A DNA stretch of 64,000 nt, from positions 155,478,191-155,542,190 of the forward strand of contig NC_134644.1 in NCBI RefSeq assembly GCF_030463565.1. Reading direction: 5' to 3'. Below, in pieces: positions 14,401-29,400 of this stretch (position 1 is its first letter; each line of letters starts with the position of its first letter). The DNA comes from Pelecanus crispus (taxonomy: Eukaryota; Chordata; Aves; Pelecaniformes; Pelecanidae). The notes under the pieces were generated by a model. That model worked only from the letters and a program-made list of their open reading frames with translations. It did not search any database and was not told the origin of the DNA. The position numbers and the translations under genes are program-made.

Positions 14401-17400
14401 ATAGAAGTGCAAACAATGCATTACTGCAAAATAGTGACATCAAGCTTGTCCAAGCACCCAGAAGTCAGTTTTATCTCTACCATACCTTTTTCCACTTTGT
14501 ATTTTAAACTATTATAATGGCAAGAATAACTACTGCCATATATATTACATACAAAGCAATATCTAAAACTATCATAAGACACTATCTCAAATGTGTAACA
14601 CTCTGCTCCCCAATTTCCACACTTGGGGAATGGTAGTGAAAATGTATGTGTTTAGAAGTTGTAATTTGAAACTGTAATGACTTTTTTTTCCTTTTTCTAC
14701 TTGAAAATCAGACTTCATGGTGTCAGAAAGCCAGTTAATATAAAGTCTGTTTTTCACTGAGTCTTCTCAAACACCCTCCTTAAATGGCCATATTTTCCAT
14801 AACATTATGGTTGCAAACATTACTGTGCCATTGAAATAAATCTGTATTCTCCCTACCTACCGCATACTCATTCGGGTTTATAGGATTAAAGTTTGTGTAT
14901 CTCAAAACCTCTCAGAGGAAAGTAAATCGGAAACTCTGTGGACCAAAAATACCTAATGGAAACCCAAGGTCAGATCCTAATAAGACAAAAAGTTACAGGG
15001 TTTTTTTCATATCAACAAGCTTCACAAACGCAGAAATAACTTCTTGAACTGGGACCCAGAGACAGAAAACTGAAGTGCATACACTCTCATAAAACCGAAG
15101 TGCATACACTCTCATAAAACAGGTATTAGATATTGAAAGTGAAGGGGATCAATAAAACCACGTGCCCTGCTCTAAGGCTCTAACTGGTAAAAAGTAAAGT
15201 GCAATTTTCCTATTGTATGATTCCCTTTATTACAATATATTGCATTCAGAATAACTGAACTGTAAAAAGTAATAAATCTACAGCAAAAAGGAAAAAAAAA
15301 AACAAAGGAGCACTGATTATAAATCAAAGGTAAGACAGACTGAAAGATTCTTTTACAAAGTTATAACATTGAAATTCGAGTCTTGAATTGCTGGAGTCAA
15401 AAACAAGATTTCCAAGAAATATGCATGGTCAAAGGGATAATTTTTCTTCAGAAGAAATCACTAACTACAGCACAATCATATTTTATTGCCAGATGCACAG
15501 CAAGAACCACTTCTACACTACTAGATTATTGGAAATTTCTTTCAACACCTGTACATTTTTGCTCCAAGCAAGTACTTGGTGACTGTTAATCAAAGGAAGC
15601 TCAAAAAGTAAAATCAGTAACTACAAACTCAGTTTTTAATTAGTAAGTTTAGTTTATGGAAATGCAAAAGGGACTGTAATGCAAGTAGAAAATACTGTTA
15701 TCTGCTATTTATCTCTATATTTTTCAGAACCCATAGTGCTTCAAAGTAAAATTATATTGGATATTAATGATTGGTATTAGAAAACAAAAGGCCAGAGAAC
15801 AACAGAAGACATTTCAAAATGCCTTGGAAATGGACACCACTAATGCATTTCCCCCAGCCCTGTCCCATGCCCAGGAGGTATACTGTGGCCATTAATACAC
15901 TAGGAACTTTAACACAGAGTCTCTCTTAACTAAAGAAATTCTTGATCATTAAATATAGTAAATAGATTTAAGCATTTTTGTTGTGCTCGTGCACTAGCTT
16001 TGGCTGGGATAGAGTTAATTTTCTTCATAATAGTTGGTGTGATGCTATGGTTTGGATTTGGTTTTAATTCGGATAAACGACAAATATGCTTAGTGATATA
16101 AGCAAATCTGTATTTTGCTAAATTTACGTCCTTTATCACAGAGCATTTGCAAAGCTTTCCCAGTAAGAAAAATTAATTTTTATCTTATTTAAAGGAAATA
16201 CCTCTATTTCCATAGAAACAACTCCTTATATTTTTTTCACATGACGACACCATATACAGAAACTACTCTTTAAGCAACCATTTAACCAAACCTGCTTGTT
16301 TCAAGAAATAGTGGCTCATTACTTTATCCTAGGAGAGAGCAAAAGCAGTAACTGTCCAAATATGTATAATATACTGACAGACCTTGTTGCTTTTCTTATA
16401 CTTGGAAGATCCAAGACAAATTCCACCACGAACCACTTCTGAACAATGAAACCGGAAACAGTTTTACTTATTGACTCATGTCCTTGCATTCCCTCTCCCC
16501 CATCAGCCTGTACCCTTCTTCTCCACCCTTTATCTTATGTTTAAATAATTTCTTTGGTTCAGGACTTAGCCTATGGTTCTGCATTTACAGAAAGATCAAC
16601 ACAAGGTGCTTCCAGTCTGCAAAGAGTGTTACATGTCACAGAGCTTGTGACAGACTAAACCCCAAGGGCTGGAATGTGACTCACTGAACACCCTTACAGT
16701 GGAAGAGCACTGGTGGAAATGGGCAAGGGGATGTGCCCGCAAAGCTCAGGGAATAATGCAAAGAAGCTGACCTTATCTCAACACAAAGGGTAGCCTTTGT
16801 TTTAGATAAACGGCTATCAACAGTTGAGTGGATCAACTGGTGGTGTAAATATTTCTCCTTGAGTTCATTAGAAGAGTGTGAATATGCCCACTAAACCATG
16901 TCCCAGAATGCCACATCTACCCATTTTTTGAACACTTCCAGGGATGGAGACTCCACCACCTCTCTGGGCAGCCTGTTCCAATGACTGACTACCCTTTCCG
17001 TGAAGAAATTTTTCCTAATATCCAACCTAAACCTCCCCTGGTGCAGCTTGAGCCCATTTCCTCTCGTCCTATTGCTAGTTACTGGGGAGAAGAGACCAAC
17101 ACCCACCTCACTACAACCTCCTTTCAGGTAGTTGTAGAGAGCAATAAGGTCTCCCCTCAGCCTCCTCTTCTCCAGGCTAAACAACCCCAGTTCCCTCAGC
17201 CGCTCCTCATAAGGCCTGTGCTCCAGACCCTTCACCAGCTTTGTTGCCCTTCTCTGGACACACTCCAGCACCTCAATGTCCTTCTTGTAGTGAGGGGCCC
17301 AAAACTGGACACAGTATTCCAGGTGTGGTCTCACCAGCGCTGAGTACAGGGGGACAATCACCTCCCTGCTCCTGCTGGCCACACTATTCCTGATATAAGC

Positions 17401-20400
17401 CAGGATGCTGTTGGCCTTCTTGGCCACCAGGGCACACTGCTGGCTCATGTTCAGCCAGCCGTCAACCAGCACCCCCAGGTCCTTTTCAGCCAGGCAGCTT
17501 TCCCCCCAAAGCTATGATATTAACTAAGGCTACAATAACTACCAAACGTATAGATAGCTAGCACTGGATAGAATACTTTACCTGTAGTGAAGAAATATTT
17601 GGATGCATAGATTCACAGATATTACAAAGAGAATACCTGAAGAACCTGGAGAACTCTATCTTGCAATAAGACTATATGTATCAGTGTCTGATAGCTGTGG
17701 ACTTATGCACAAATCCCTACTTGAACATTTAAGAGACTAATATGAGACTTCTAAATAATGAAACACACCCCTAGGTTAAATAAACAACGTGCTAGTTACA
17801 GATGTATGAAAACGTATGAACTTTTCAAAGTTCAGAAGTATGATCACAGAGCTCTTGGAGCAGAAAATGTTTAGTGTGTTCCAGACTTTCAAACCTCCCT
17901 CCCTCAGGCAGACAAACAGAAACCCACCCATGCAATTGACAAGAGAAGCTGTAAAAATTTCAAGGTACTTTTACGGGTAATATGGGCTTAGAGTACGAAG
18001 AAGAACAAGATCATTAAAGTATGGCTCAACTATTTGTTTTTCATAATGCACATACTGCATTTCATTCATCATGACTTAAGTCTGAACCATTTAGATGGTT
18101 CTTCAGTTCTAGCTGTTCTCACCAGGTAGCACAAGGGGAAGTACAACTGCCAAAGATGAACAGAGACTTTCAATCCCTCTTGTAAGTGGAAGGATCAAGA
18201 GGAGTATGTTTAGCAGTATTTAAGCATTCAACAGCGCTCTCAGTTCACATCCTACAAAGTAGGACAAAATGGTGCACATAAGCGTTCACTGCACCTGCTA
18301 ACTGCAACAAAGAAAGTGGCTTAAAACACAAGCTTTTAGCTCCAGGTCTCAAACGGAAAACTCAGAAGGGTACCTTTCCAAATATATAGGGATTTCACAC
18401 TCCCTTTCACATGTGCAGAAACACATGTGGAAATAAATCTGAATACTTATGTCACCTTCCAGATACGGAGCATTTTTAATGATGCAAATGTTGTAGACAA
18501 TTTGCACCCACAAAAAGCCCTAAACCAATGGCTGAACATATCTTGTCACTGAGATCAGTTTAGGGCTCTGAAGGGCCCTCTGGATGCTCCACTAATGATA
18601 TAGAGTCTAAGTAGAAAGCAAAATTAGATGTCCAGAATTAGGTTGCAATTCTCTACCAGAGAACTAAAATTCTAGAACTAACAGGTTTTGAAATAAAAAA
18701 AAAAAAAATGACTATTGTTTAGGGAGCTCTGAATTCTTTTTTTCCCCCTCTCCATTCTTTGGTGTTTTTACTTCAGGAAGAAAGAGACAACTAAAATTTA
18801 CTTCTCAAATAAAACCATAAATATTTCTATTTCAGGTCTACAGGACGTTAACCATGTTGAACCAATTAAGTTTACTTTGCTTACAAAGCTATTTTTAACA
18901 TTTTGATAGCTGGGTTTTTTCTGGCTATTTGGAAAATTAAAGCTTTTATTTAGTACTTCAAACTATTACTGAATTTACTTACTGAATTTACCACGAAAGT
19001 TTCATAATTATATGATACGCTGTCTTTATGAAAATCATTTAACAGTTTACCTATTCACTTTTCCACTGTGATCAACTAGAAGTGAATGGAAACATTAATT
19101 CTCAAAGAGAATTAAAAAAACCCAGGTAGTCATACAGACATGCATAGGTTAATCTCCAGTAGCTCTTATCACCAAATATTGTTGTAGAAAGGCAACTGAC
19201 AACATTAGAACTGGAGGTGAACTCTGGCTGCCAATAAACACAGGCAAAGCATGTGAAGATAATGTGAGGAGGTTAACATTATGAGCATCAATGAGCCTAA
19301 TGTTGCAAAGAACTCTGCTTCACAGCTCAGTAGTAGAAACTCTTAATTTCCCAGACTGATACAGGTATAGCTGTCGGAACAGACAGTTACACATAGTGCC
19401 TTTTTCTCTGAAACAAAATAATTTCTTGTTTTGGAAAGGCTGTTCTATGTTGTTGTAGAAAACAGCCGGTCATGTAGCTTATAAGCAAGTAACTGTAAGA
19501 GGAATGGATTACTATCACAATTAGCTAAAGAAGTATTGTGAGACAGCATTGCAAAAGCCAGTGAACTATTTTCAGCAGAGACAGATTCTTGTAAGGAGGC
19601 ATGCAGGGTGTAGCATTAAATGAGTTAAATGACTCCCAGAGGGGTCAGAAGTCAGATACGGTATACACTTTGAAATAATTTCTTATCAATAGGAACACTA
19701 AAAACCACATACAACACCTTTTGTTCTCTTTAATTATCCACGTGCAGCTTTCATGGTCCACAGATGAATAGAGTTTTCCTTCCATCAAAGGAGGCTGGTC
19801 TTTCAGTGTAACACATATGTTATCAGGGGAAAAGCGTACTTTTATGTCATCCTTAGTGATGTCTTGAGGAATGTGAACTGTTATTGTCACATCGTCTTCA
19901 GTCTGCTGCCAGTAATACAGAGGGTCTACAATTGGAAACATTCAGAAAAATACAAGCTAGATTACAAATGCTGTCCTGGATTCCACAGCATGCAATGCTG
20001 GGAGATATGGAATAGAAGTTTGAGGAAGAGTGGAAACTAACTTTCACTCTGAACAATTTACATAAAATATATTCTGTTTATAGAATAGAGAAACTTTTTT
20101 TAGCAGTCAAGTTCATTTATGTCCCTCGTCTGGAAAGCAATTTATATTCATGTCTATAGTCAAATACGCTGACAGAGTTATACAATGGGCATTAAGTATT
20201 ACTCCAAGTTTACTGGAGCATACAAAATTGATAACCAAAATGTACTTAAATACACTGAAACATTAATGATTAATAATTTGGTTGAAGAGACATCAGGTGC
20301 AGTGGTACTGACAAGGTACTGCATGCTCAGAAGTATATGCCATTCAGAGATGTGAACATTTTTTTCCTTACCTATTTTGCCAGAAGCTACGCTGACTATT

Positions 20401-23400
20401 CAATAGAAATTATTTCAGAAGACCAAGTAGTCTTCATCTGTCTCAGCTGACGGAGATGAAATAAACTGCCTGCCCAGAGGTAATGCTTGACTTTTGCTCC
20501 TGGGTCTAGAATCTGCCTGATGTCTATCTTGATTATTAAACTGCTATAAGAAGTGGCCTTTCAAGAGAAATGTTTATACAAAAGGAAGGCTATGACAGTA
20601 TGATTGGGTAGTGCACAGCTGGTCACAGAAAACACAAATACAGGTGCATTCATTTTCTAAAGAGCTCTCTTGTACATGTTACCTTCCTATTTAGAGGAAA
20701 AGTAAAGTATGGATAGACCCTTTGGAAACTCTAAAGCTGTCACAACACAATACACAATTTAGTTGATCTAAGCTTCATGTCAACAACTGTGACTCTGGAA
20801 GGACTCTTACGCTGCTGTCCATTACCATTACCACGAGTTTCCTGTTTGCAATGGATCAGTCACAGGTGCTACAAATATACTTCCCAGAAACTTTTAACAT
20901 CTGACATATGATCGCCTTCAAAATTCTAAACTTCGACATAGATTGTATCTGATAGTAAAAGTCTTAATTTATAAGAAAACTGAATGACACCAAAAAAGTA
21001 GCTTAAGACTTCCTCTCTCCCCAGTCTTCAACACAGCCTTCACACAAGCTGTCAGAAATGTGCAGAGGGGACTATGAAAGAACAAATTAAAACCCAAAAT
21101 ACCAATGTGCAACATAACTGCCTTAATAATATTTATCTATTTTTTAAAATCCTATAAAAATGAGAGCTCTGTTGCTGGCATATCTTCATAGAATCATAGA
21201 ATGCTTTGGGTTGGAAGGGACCTTTAGAGATCATCTAGCCCAACCCCCTGCAGTGAGCAGGGACAGCTTTAACCAGATCAGGGTGCTCAGAGCCCCGTCC
21301 AACCTGACCTTGAATGTTGCCAGGGATGGGGCCTCCACCGCCTCTCTGGGCAACCTGTGCCAGCGCTTCACCACCCCCACTGTAAAAAGCCTCTTTCTAA
21401 TGTCTAGTCTAAATCTATTCTTCTTTAGTTTAAATCCATTATTCCTTGTCCTGTCACAACAGGCCTTGCTAAAAAGATTCTCCCCATGTAGGCCCCCTTT
21501 AAGTACTGGAAGGTCGCAATAAGGTCTCCTCGCAGCCTTCTCTTCTCCAGGCTGAACAACCCCAACTCTCTCAGCCTTTTTTCGTAGGAGAGGTGCTCCA
21601 GGCCTTGGATCATTTTGGTGGCCCTCCTCTGGACCCGCTCCAGCAGGTCTTCTTTCATTATCTGATAGCTCTTCTGCCTGCAATTTTATATAACCATGCC
21701 ACTAAAATCATAGCCTACATTGGGTTTAGCAAAAGACAAATTCTCTCTTAAAGAGGTATTAGACTTTCCCCTAAACTAGGAGTTCAGGTGTCAGTACTTT
21801 CTCTGTGATCAGATTTTTGTGCCATGAGAAGTTTTCTAAAGGTATTGCTGCAAACAGTACTCCACACATTACAGATTTCGGGCTTTGGCAACACCTTATG
21901 TGCGCATACGCACATGAAATGAGCTATCCTAAGAACAATATAGTGCTCTTTACTGTGCTTCTTTAATCACACCTAGCACACAACTCAAGAAGATCTTAAA
22001 ATCATTAAAACATTGAACTAGCTAATTCAGGTAACAACTGCATAGGCATTGGCACTATGGTGTTCAATGCATGGAAGAACTCCTTTGCCTCAAGATTTAT
22101 ATGTATAGACTATTCTTAATACAATTACATGTTATCACAGTGTATTAACATTAATACATTCCAGAAAATTGATCTTTTTGTATTGTTTCCCAAACAGATT
22201 TTTGCAGCATTGACAAAGATTGTGCTACTATCATCCAGTTAAGACATTGGTTAACAAACCAATCCTATATTCAGAAGCAAAAATCAAATCTGAAATAAAA
22301 AAAATATAACTACATAAACATACATATTACAGAGTTCAGTGATATTTAAGATAAGACAACTTTTTACATACCTAGTTTTGTTTTGATCTCAAAGAAAAAA
22401 AATGTATGGATGCCTTTTGTTGCAGTTTACTATTTTTTCTGAACTGCCTTCCCACTGGAGAAAAGACAATCTTTTACAGGATTCTCATTCTTTAAAAAGA
22501 AAAACGTTTTGGTTTTTGGTTTGGTTTTTTTTTTTGTTTTTTTTTTTTTAATTTAGAAAGGCAGGAGTAAACTATATATCAGAGAGCTTTCTGATGGACA
22601 ACTATTTGGGGCGTCAATGGGTGCCACAACGCCCTCTCTCACCTAGGAAGACTGGCTTCTTAATTTGAATACTTCAGCCAGATGCCTAAATTTAGGTGCT
22701 ACCTTAGCAATTCAACTGCTAGCAAATACTTACTATAGTTCTGTTTGCAAAATATCCTTTTCCATAGGGCAAAATTCTTTAAGTGTCTCCTGACCAAAAA
22801 AGTTTCTCATATAGGTTTATGCACAATACAATTTCCCAGGGTGAAAACAAACAAAGCCAATCTGTCCTTAAAAAAAACCGAAACCTGGAAGATAGATATT
22901 AACACAAACATTTACTGCTAGAATTTCCAAACAGATGGTAAACTGGCAAGCTATTTTCTAAGCCAAAAGAGAATAGCCTATCATAATCTGCCAGATAAAT
23001 CTTACCTTTCTTTTCATCTGTTGCTTTGGCATTGTCATTTTCTTCTAATTTGTTGTCTTCATCTTGCATAAATTTGAATGGTTTGTAGGAAACAATCATT
23101 AGACCATCCCCACTCGGCTCTATTGCTGCATAATGGGGGACTGATTTTCCTTGTAAAACTCTCCTTTTAAAGATTTCATATCTATGATCACCTATAAAAT
23201 TAAAACAAATAAAATCTTAGTGGTAATACTTTCCTAGAAGACAAATTATTATATGGGAATCTCATTACACTTAAAAATACTAAGCAATCCTACCAGTTAA
23301 ATCACAGTATCAGAGTTTAAAAATAATTTTCTCAGACTTCTGTTTTCCAATGAGTTTGTTAAATATGTAGACCCCAAAATTAATCTAACGTTGCTCTTTT

Positions 23401-26400
23401 ATCTTATGATGGCTTTGTTGATCACAGCTAGCCCAACAATTCACAAAACCACTCACAGCCTCTGTACAAACGAGTTTTTCAAATACTTTTTGAGCTGCTG
23501 TAAAAACTTGAGAAGCAATGAAATAGCTAGTGGTAACACTTTATTCATAATGGAAAATGCCCATCTTCCTCAACTTTTGTAAAACACTGCCCTTTAAAAA
23601 GGGAGGTCCCAGAGGTTAGCTACTGGTGTCAAGGACCATGCCATTCCCTACTGTGCTCCCAAATACATGAGAACTGACGACTCAAAACACCAGTAAGGTG
23701 ACAGGTTCTAGGACAACATTTGTTCTTTTTCCATTAGAATCTTACTGCCTGGAGAGTCCTCAAGTAGTTGATCAACGTCTGAATAATAACAGATTGTACA
23801 AATGGATTTTTAGCAAAAAACTAACAATTTGATAAAATTCTCAGGGGTGATAAAATTATCCACAGGAATTGTTTTATTTTTTACATTTATGCTTCATCTC
23901 TTCATTAAAAGAAATCACTGTACTTGTAACTACAACTTTACTTGAAAGAAACTGGGAACTCATTAGCAGAGACATCAGACAAGACCAGATTATGATGGTG
24001 AAAATTATCTGTACTGCTCTAGTACTCCAAATGTGCTCCTGTTTGACCTCAACGTTAAGCTTAGAGAAACATCGAAATCATAGGAGAATACAGATAGTAA
24101 TGGGTAAGCCAGGTATAATTTAGGTCCTCTCAATTGCTTATATTGTTTGCCAAGCAAGAAGTGGAGTAAAGAGTAATAACCAGACTATAATGTAATTCTG
24201 GTATTAGTGGTGTTAATTAAGTCCCCTCCTTTTTCCTAAAAAGTTTGGTCAGGGCAGGGGGTACTATTAATTGATGAGATTCAACCATTCTAATTAGAGA
24301 CAGAGTAAGAGACCTACACAATCAGAAGACTCCAGGCAACAGGTTAACCTCCTTGAAAATTAACAAATTACCTCGGCTTAGGTACATGACCAAAAAGACC
24401 CTGTCTTTGTTGTAGTGGGAAGTTAGCCACTCATTGAACGAGCTGTTATTTAACTGTGCACTGAAACATATCAAATTTGTCTGCACTTCTCTCTTACAGC
24501 ATTCACTTACTTAGTAAAAGGCTTTACAACCTCACAACTTGTCATTGTGTGACCAAACCTATTGTACAGTATTTTCAACAAATCATCAACACTTTTACAT
24601 TTTTTAAGTAAGTCTTTATGATGTTTTCAGTCAGTTTATACTACATGATTTTTCTTGTAAATAAGGTCAGAAGAAAGCTAAGCACGTTAACATTTTCTGA
24701 GTCTAATAAAGCAGCATGGTGGTTCTTCATTTCAAGCTTTTACAGTGAGTAAGGTTTCCTAAAACATTAGTTAACTGAAGAAAACAACAAACTTTGAAAG
24801 CATATACCTTTGCACAACCCCTTGAAGTACCACACAAGATGTGAACAGATCTAACCCCTGCTTCCATTCAGATTTATATTCATGTTTCCCTTTTTTTTTT
24901 TTTTTCTTTGATAATACAACAGTGGTAGGTGTGATCACTTTGTCTAGCCAACCAGACATGGCAGACACTCTCACAGTTGTTGGTGTCAAGAGACATAACT
25001 ATGTTTTAAGGCTTTGCTTTGATGAAGCATAGATTTTGGTAATTTCAGAAATGGCTTGTTGATTAACTACTTACTTTTACTGCAGTCTGATTTGATGAAC
25101 TGTACCCATAGGCAGAGTTTCAAGAAATGTTAAGCGCAGCAACTGCCTACTGATGAAAGAGGATGTAAAGTATTGTAATTCCTCAAAACAGCTTTTATCT
25201 TCGACACTGGTTCATACAGCACTCTGATTTGCAAGATGTTTATTTAAAAGAAATCAATACTTATTTCTCTCTTCATAATTAAAGTTTTCTTTGAAACTTG
25301 TTATTTACAAGAATCTTGTTGTTTACAATCTTGTTATTTGAATCTTGTTATTTACATCTCTGCTGACTGTAATTACAAAAATTTTGTCTATTCCTTGGAA
25401 GTGGTGGAGAACTGGCAAGATTTTTGGAAAGATTTTTAAATACACTTTTATGGAAAAGGTTTCATTCCATGAACATTTGTCTTAAGTTATAAAAAACACA
25501 CTGTAAAAAAGGATTTGTTTATGAAAATATACAGTATTATAAAATTTAATAAAAGTTTGTGTTAGTACTCTCTTTAGTACTCTCTTCAGTTCTAAACTGG
25601 CAGTATTACTGATTTAATTTTTCTTACAACATATAACCAGTAACGTTCAGAAGTGAACATCTTTCTCTTGTTTAGGTGGCTACAAAAGCATAAGACAATT
25701 TCACGTGGCTTTCTGGCTTTCTTAGAAATACTTCCATCACCAAGGTTTCAACAGCAGACAATGTGAATAAAGGCACTCATTCTCCTATTCTTACTATATA
25801 TGTAGGAGACCAAAGAACATTTGGATAGTAACATCGCAGCATGCATCCACTGCTTTAGTTCAAGTAGTTAAAGATCTCGTTTCTATCAGTATCAAAATTA
25901 TACTTTTTGGAAGATAATGAACAAGACCATACCATAGTCTTCCCAAAAAGGTAAGGTAATTTAATCCACACATCTTTAAACCAGACGCTTAGCATGGGGT
26001 CTTGTATCCCTTATGGAAATCATGATATTTAACGTAAGTATATATAGTCATATTGAACAGGTAAATTACCCTTTGCCAAATTTTATTAGGATAATACATT
26101 AATTAGTAGGTATTAATACACTAACTAATATGTTTTTAATGTGTTGGTGTAAAACTCACTGTATAACTTAATAGTCTTTTATTGTAGGAAAACCTAGAAT
26201 ATGCAGTATTTACTTTTTATGCTACAGTTCTTATATTTCTCTCATATTAATTCCAGTCCCACGACACCGTTAATTGGAGGCTAAAAAAACCAACAAAAAC
26301 CCCCGAAACATAACCAAACAAAAACCCATATCCATTTTGAAAAGTATAACATTTTGAAACAGTAACAATACAAAAAGTACATTTTTAAAAATGTAACAGA

Positions 26401-29400
26401 CTACTTAGAAATAGTTCTGTATGATTTTGATTTTACAAGATCAAGCTAAATAGGAATTGCATTTCATAACATCACAAAGTAAAGTTCTATCTTGTTTTCT
26501 AATTACATTAACTGCAAATGTATAAAACTTTACTTCTTCCTGTATTCCAAATGTTTGTCAGAATTTAAGTCTACAACCAATAACTTGATCTCAAAATATA
26601 AGAAAAGATTACCTAGGAAGCATCAGAACCTGAGGAACAATCAACTTCTACGACAAAAGCATAAAAGCATGATTTTTTTTTAAAAAAACACTACTCACCA
26701 TCAATATAAATGTAAAACACTTACCCTCTTTGCTTATCTCTGTAATTGTAACCCATTCCAAGGTAATATGAAATCCACTTCCTTTTGTGTCCAATTCATC
26801 TTTTTCTACCCTAAGCAGCAGCACAGCTACTGAATGCGTATCAGATTTTACAAATGAAACACTGTGTGCTATAATAAATGCACTTCCTAGTTCTTCATTA
26901 AACACAATCTAGAAGACAAAATTGTAGTAAAAAGTCAGTCAGTTAAAACTGGAAGTCTTGCTCTTTCTCAGAAAGCACTGAAAGGCTTCAGTGAATGTCC
27001 AATCAGTTGAAGTTTGCTTCCTACAAACCCCTCTGCCAATATGAATCCATGAATGTCATACATTTCTGGTTCCTCCCTCCTTAGCTATCAACCCACTGTT
27101 CTGAAATGCTTTTAATTATTATTGCTCGTATTATAAAATCATTATAAGGGGCCATTATAGAAAGCACAAAGATCCACAAAACTGTCTGCATTATGGCTGT
27201 TTACTACTACAATAAGTAGAGGTACAACAACTGATGAACGCCATCACTCCAAATGTCCTCCCCCTTCCTTCTTCTTCCCCCTGCTTTATATGCTGAGCAT
27301 GATGTCATATGGTATGGGATATCCCTTTGATCAGTTGGGGTCAGCTGTCCCAGCTGTGTCCCCTCCCAACTTCTTGTGTACCCCCAGCCTGCTCGCTGGT
27401 GGGGTGGTGTGAGAAGAAAAGGCCTTGACTTTGTGTAAGCACTGCTCAGCAATAACAAAAACACGCTTGTATTTTCAACACTGTTTTCAGCACAAATCCA
27501 AAACATAGCCCCATACTAGCTACTGTGAAGAAAATTAACTCTATCCCAGCCAATACCAGCACAAAAGCTAATAAGCACCACTGTAAACATGAAATAATTT
27601 CATGCAGAAGGACTGCACTTCTTGTAGCTTGAGATATTTAGCAGCTGGTACCTATAGCTGAAAGTTTTAATTCTAGAAACTACGCATTTCAGCTTTTCTC
27701 AAAAAAGTACTCATTCAGTAAAAATCCCAAGAAGATAAAAACAAAACTAATCCAAGCAGCAGAGAAGAAGAAACAAAACATTCTTTATTTGCTAGAACAT
27801 TACCACATAAAAATGAAAGAATAAATGATAAGGAATTCAAGCTGCAGTGGCTGAATGAGTCTAGGCTCAATCCAGCTGTTGTTACGGAAACCTGATAAGG
27901 TTTGAGGATTTATGGGGTTGAGATGTTAACATCACTGTAAACCACTGCATGCTCTAAATACTCAAAAAGTGAATTTAAATGGTGACAGAACCTCAACATA
28001 TAAATGTTATGGTTTTGTTACACTGACAACTCCAATGTCCATCTATGTACCAATACTGTCACAAAGAACAGAATAAAACCCAGTTGGTATTTATTACCAA
28101 CCACCTAAAGAACAGGATGACTAATTTCCTAGTTACTCAATTCTCAAAAGATACAGGGGAAGGAGCTAATCAATCATGCTGAAATCTTCCACTTCAGGAC
28201 ATAACCTAAGTTCCTGCCAATACTAAAACCTCCTTGATCACTTAGGAAACTGCCTTCTAATAAACAAAACAGATGCAAAATGTGGAAGCTTCATACCAGA
28301 ATCGTCTTTCATGAGTAAAGAGGAACTAACCACCAACCAGGAGACTGAATAGCTCAGGTAGAAATGTAGCTTAATTATATTTGTTGTGTCCAAGCAGGAT
28401 AGCCAATACCATTACTAGTGTAGTAAGATCACCTCGATGTGGATACAAAAAATGTTCCTTATCAATACTCTTTAAAATAATTAATTAGGTAACACTTTAA
28501 TCACTGTTAATCGTTCATGAGAAACATGAAGACATACTTCAGTTACAATCAACAATTTTAAGTAAAAATATTAAGCACCAATCATTTTCCAGAGCTAAGT
28601 GCACAGTATGAAGATTTTCCCTACCAGAGAGGTGGAAATAATATTGCTTACATTATACCTGCTCTGCCGGTAACCCTCAGGGTTACTTATCAAAGCTTTT
28701 TAATCAGCAGGTTTTGTTTAAGTTTTATTCTAGTCTCTGTGGATGCATTTTTAAGATAGGGCAAATTAAATGGTGGATATTTCAAGCACAATTACATCTG
28801 CACAGACAAGCATCACACAAACCAGAAACATCCTAACTTAAAAATGAAAGTAACCTTTTAGCTTGGTTGACATTAATTTCAGACTTTTTAAAAAAAAAAA
28901 AATATATTATTCCACAGGCCAACTGAAATAGTGAACAATAAAACATGGGGGAGGATGGAAATCCTAGACAGACACATATGAATAGGGAAGGGAAAGGGGA
29001 AATGTTTTTTAAAAAAGTTATGCTAGACACTTAGCCACCTATTTAGAACACTCACTTTTACTTAGACAAATTCTTCTTCGGTCAAAAGGCTGTTCCCTTT
29101 CAAACACTTGAATTTGAGATATTTTTTGCATCAAGATAATTAATTTAGTTATTAGTATAAATATCAATGATCTTTATACTTGACCACAATCCTGTATCAG
29201 TGACACAGAGTTATGATTTAAAGCTTAATTCTTCACAACATTACATACCTGCAATTCTCACACGACATGCAAGAATAAGAATTATTTGGTAGACGTACAG
29301 TCCTTAATTATGTTATTGAATGACTTACCTCCCACTTTTCAGATGCACTGTTTCCACGCTTGCCTGATTTAATTAAATACAGTCTTCCTGTACCATCAGA

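Larger units (their letters stand above)
12911..19717 (-). other. NUDCD1: NUDCD1 intron 6
   Basis: About 6.8 kb with a short CR1 tail (14185-14280), a 25-bp tandem duplication (15071-15120), an LTR stub (15982-16078) and a CR1 with a long open ORF2 end (16889-17510). The rest is unremarkable AT-rich sequence. Confidence 0.85.
19926..23005 (-). other. NUDCD1: NUDCD1 intron 5
   Basis: About 3.1 kb containing a CR1 copy (21187-21655) and a long T-rich tract (22508-22549); otherwise nothing recognised. Confidence 0.85.

Noticed and set aside
16981..17343. 120-codon plus-strand open frame
   Set aside because: Antisense shadow of the CR1 ORF2 fragment.
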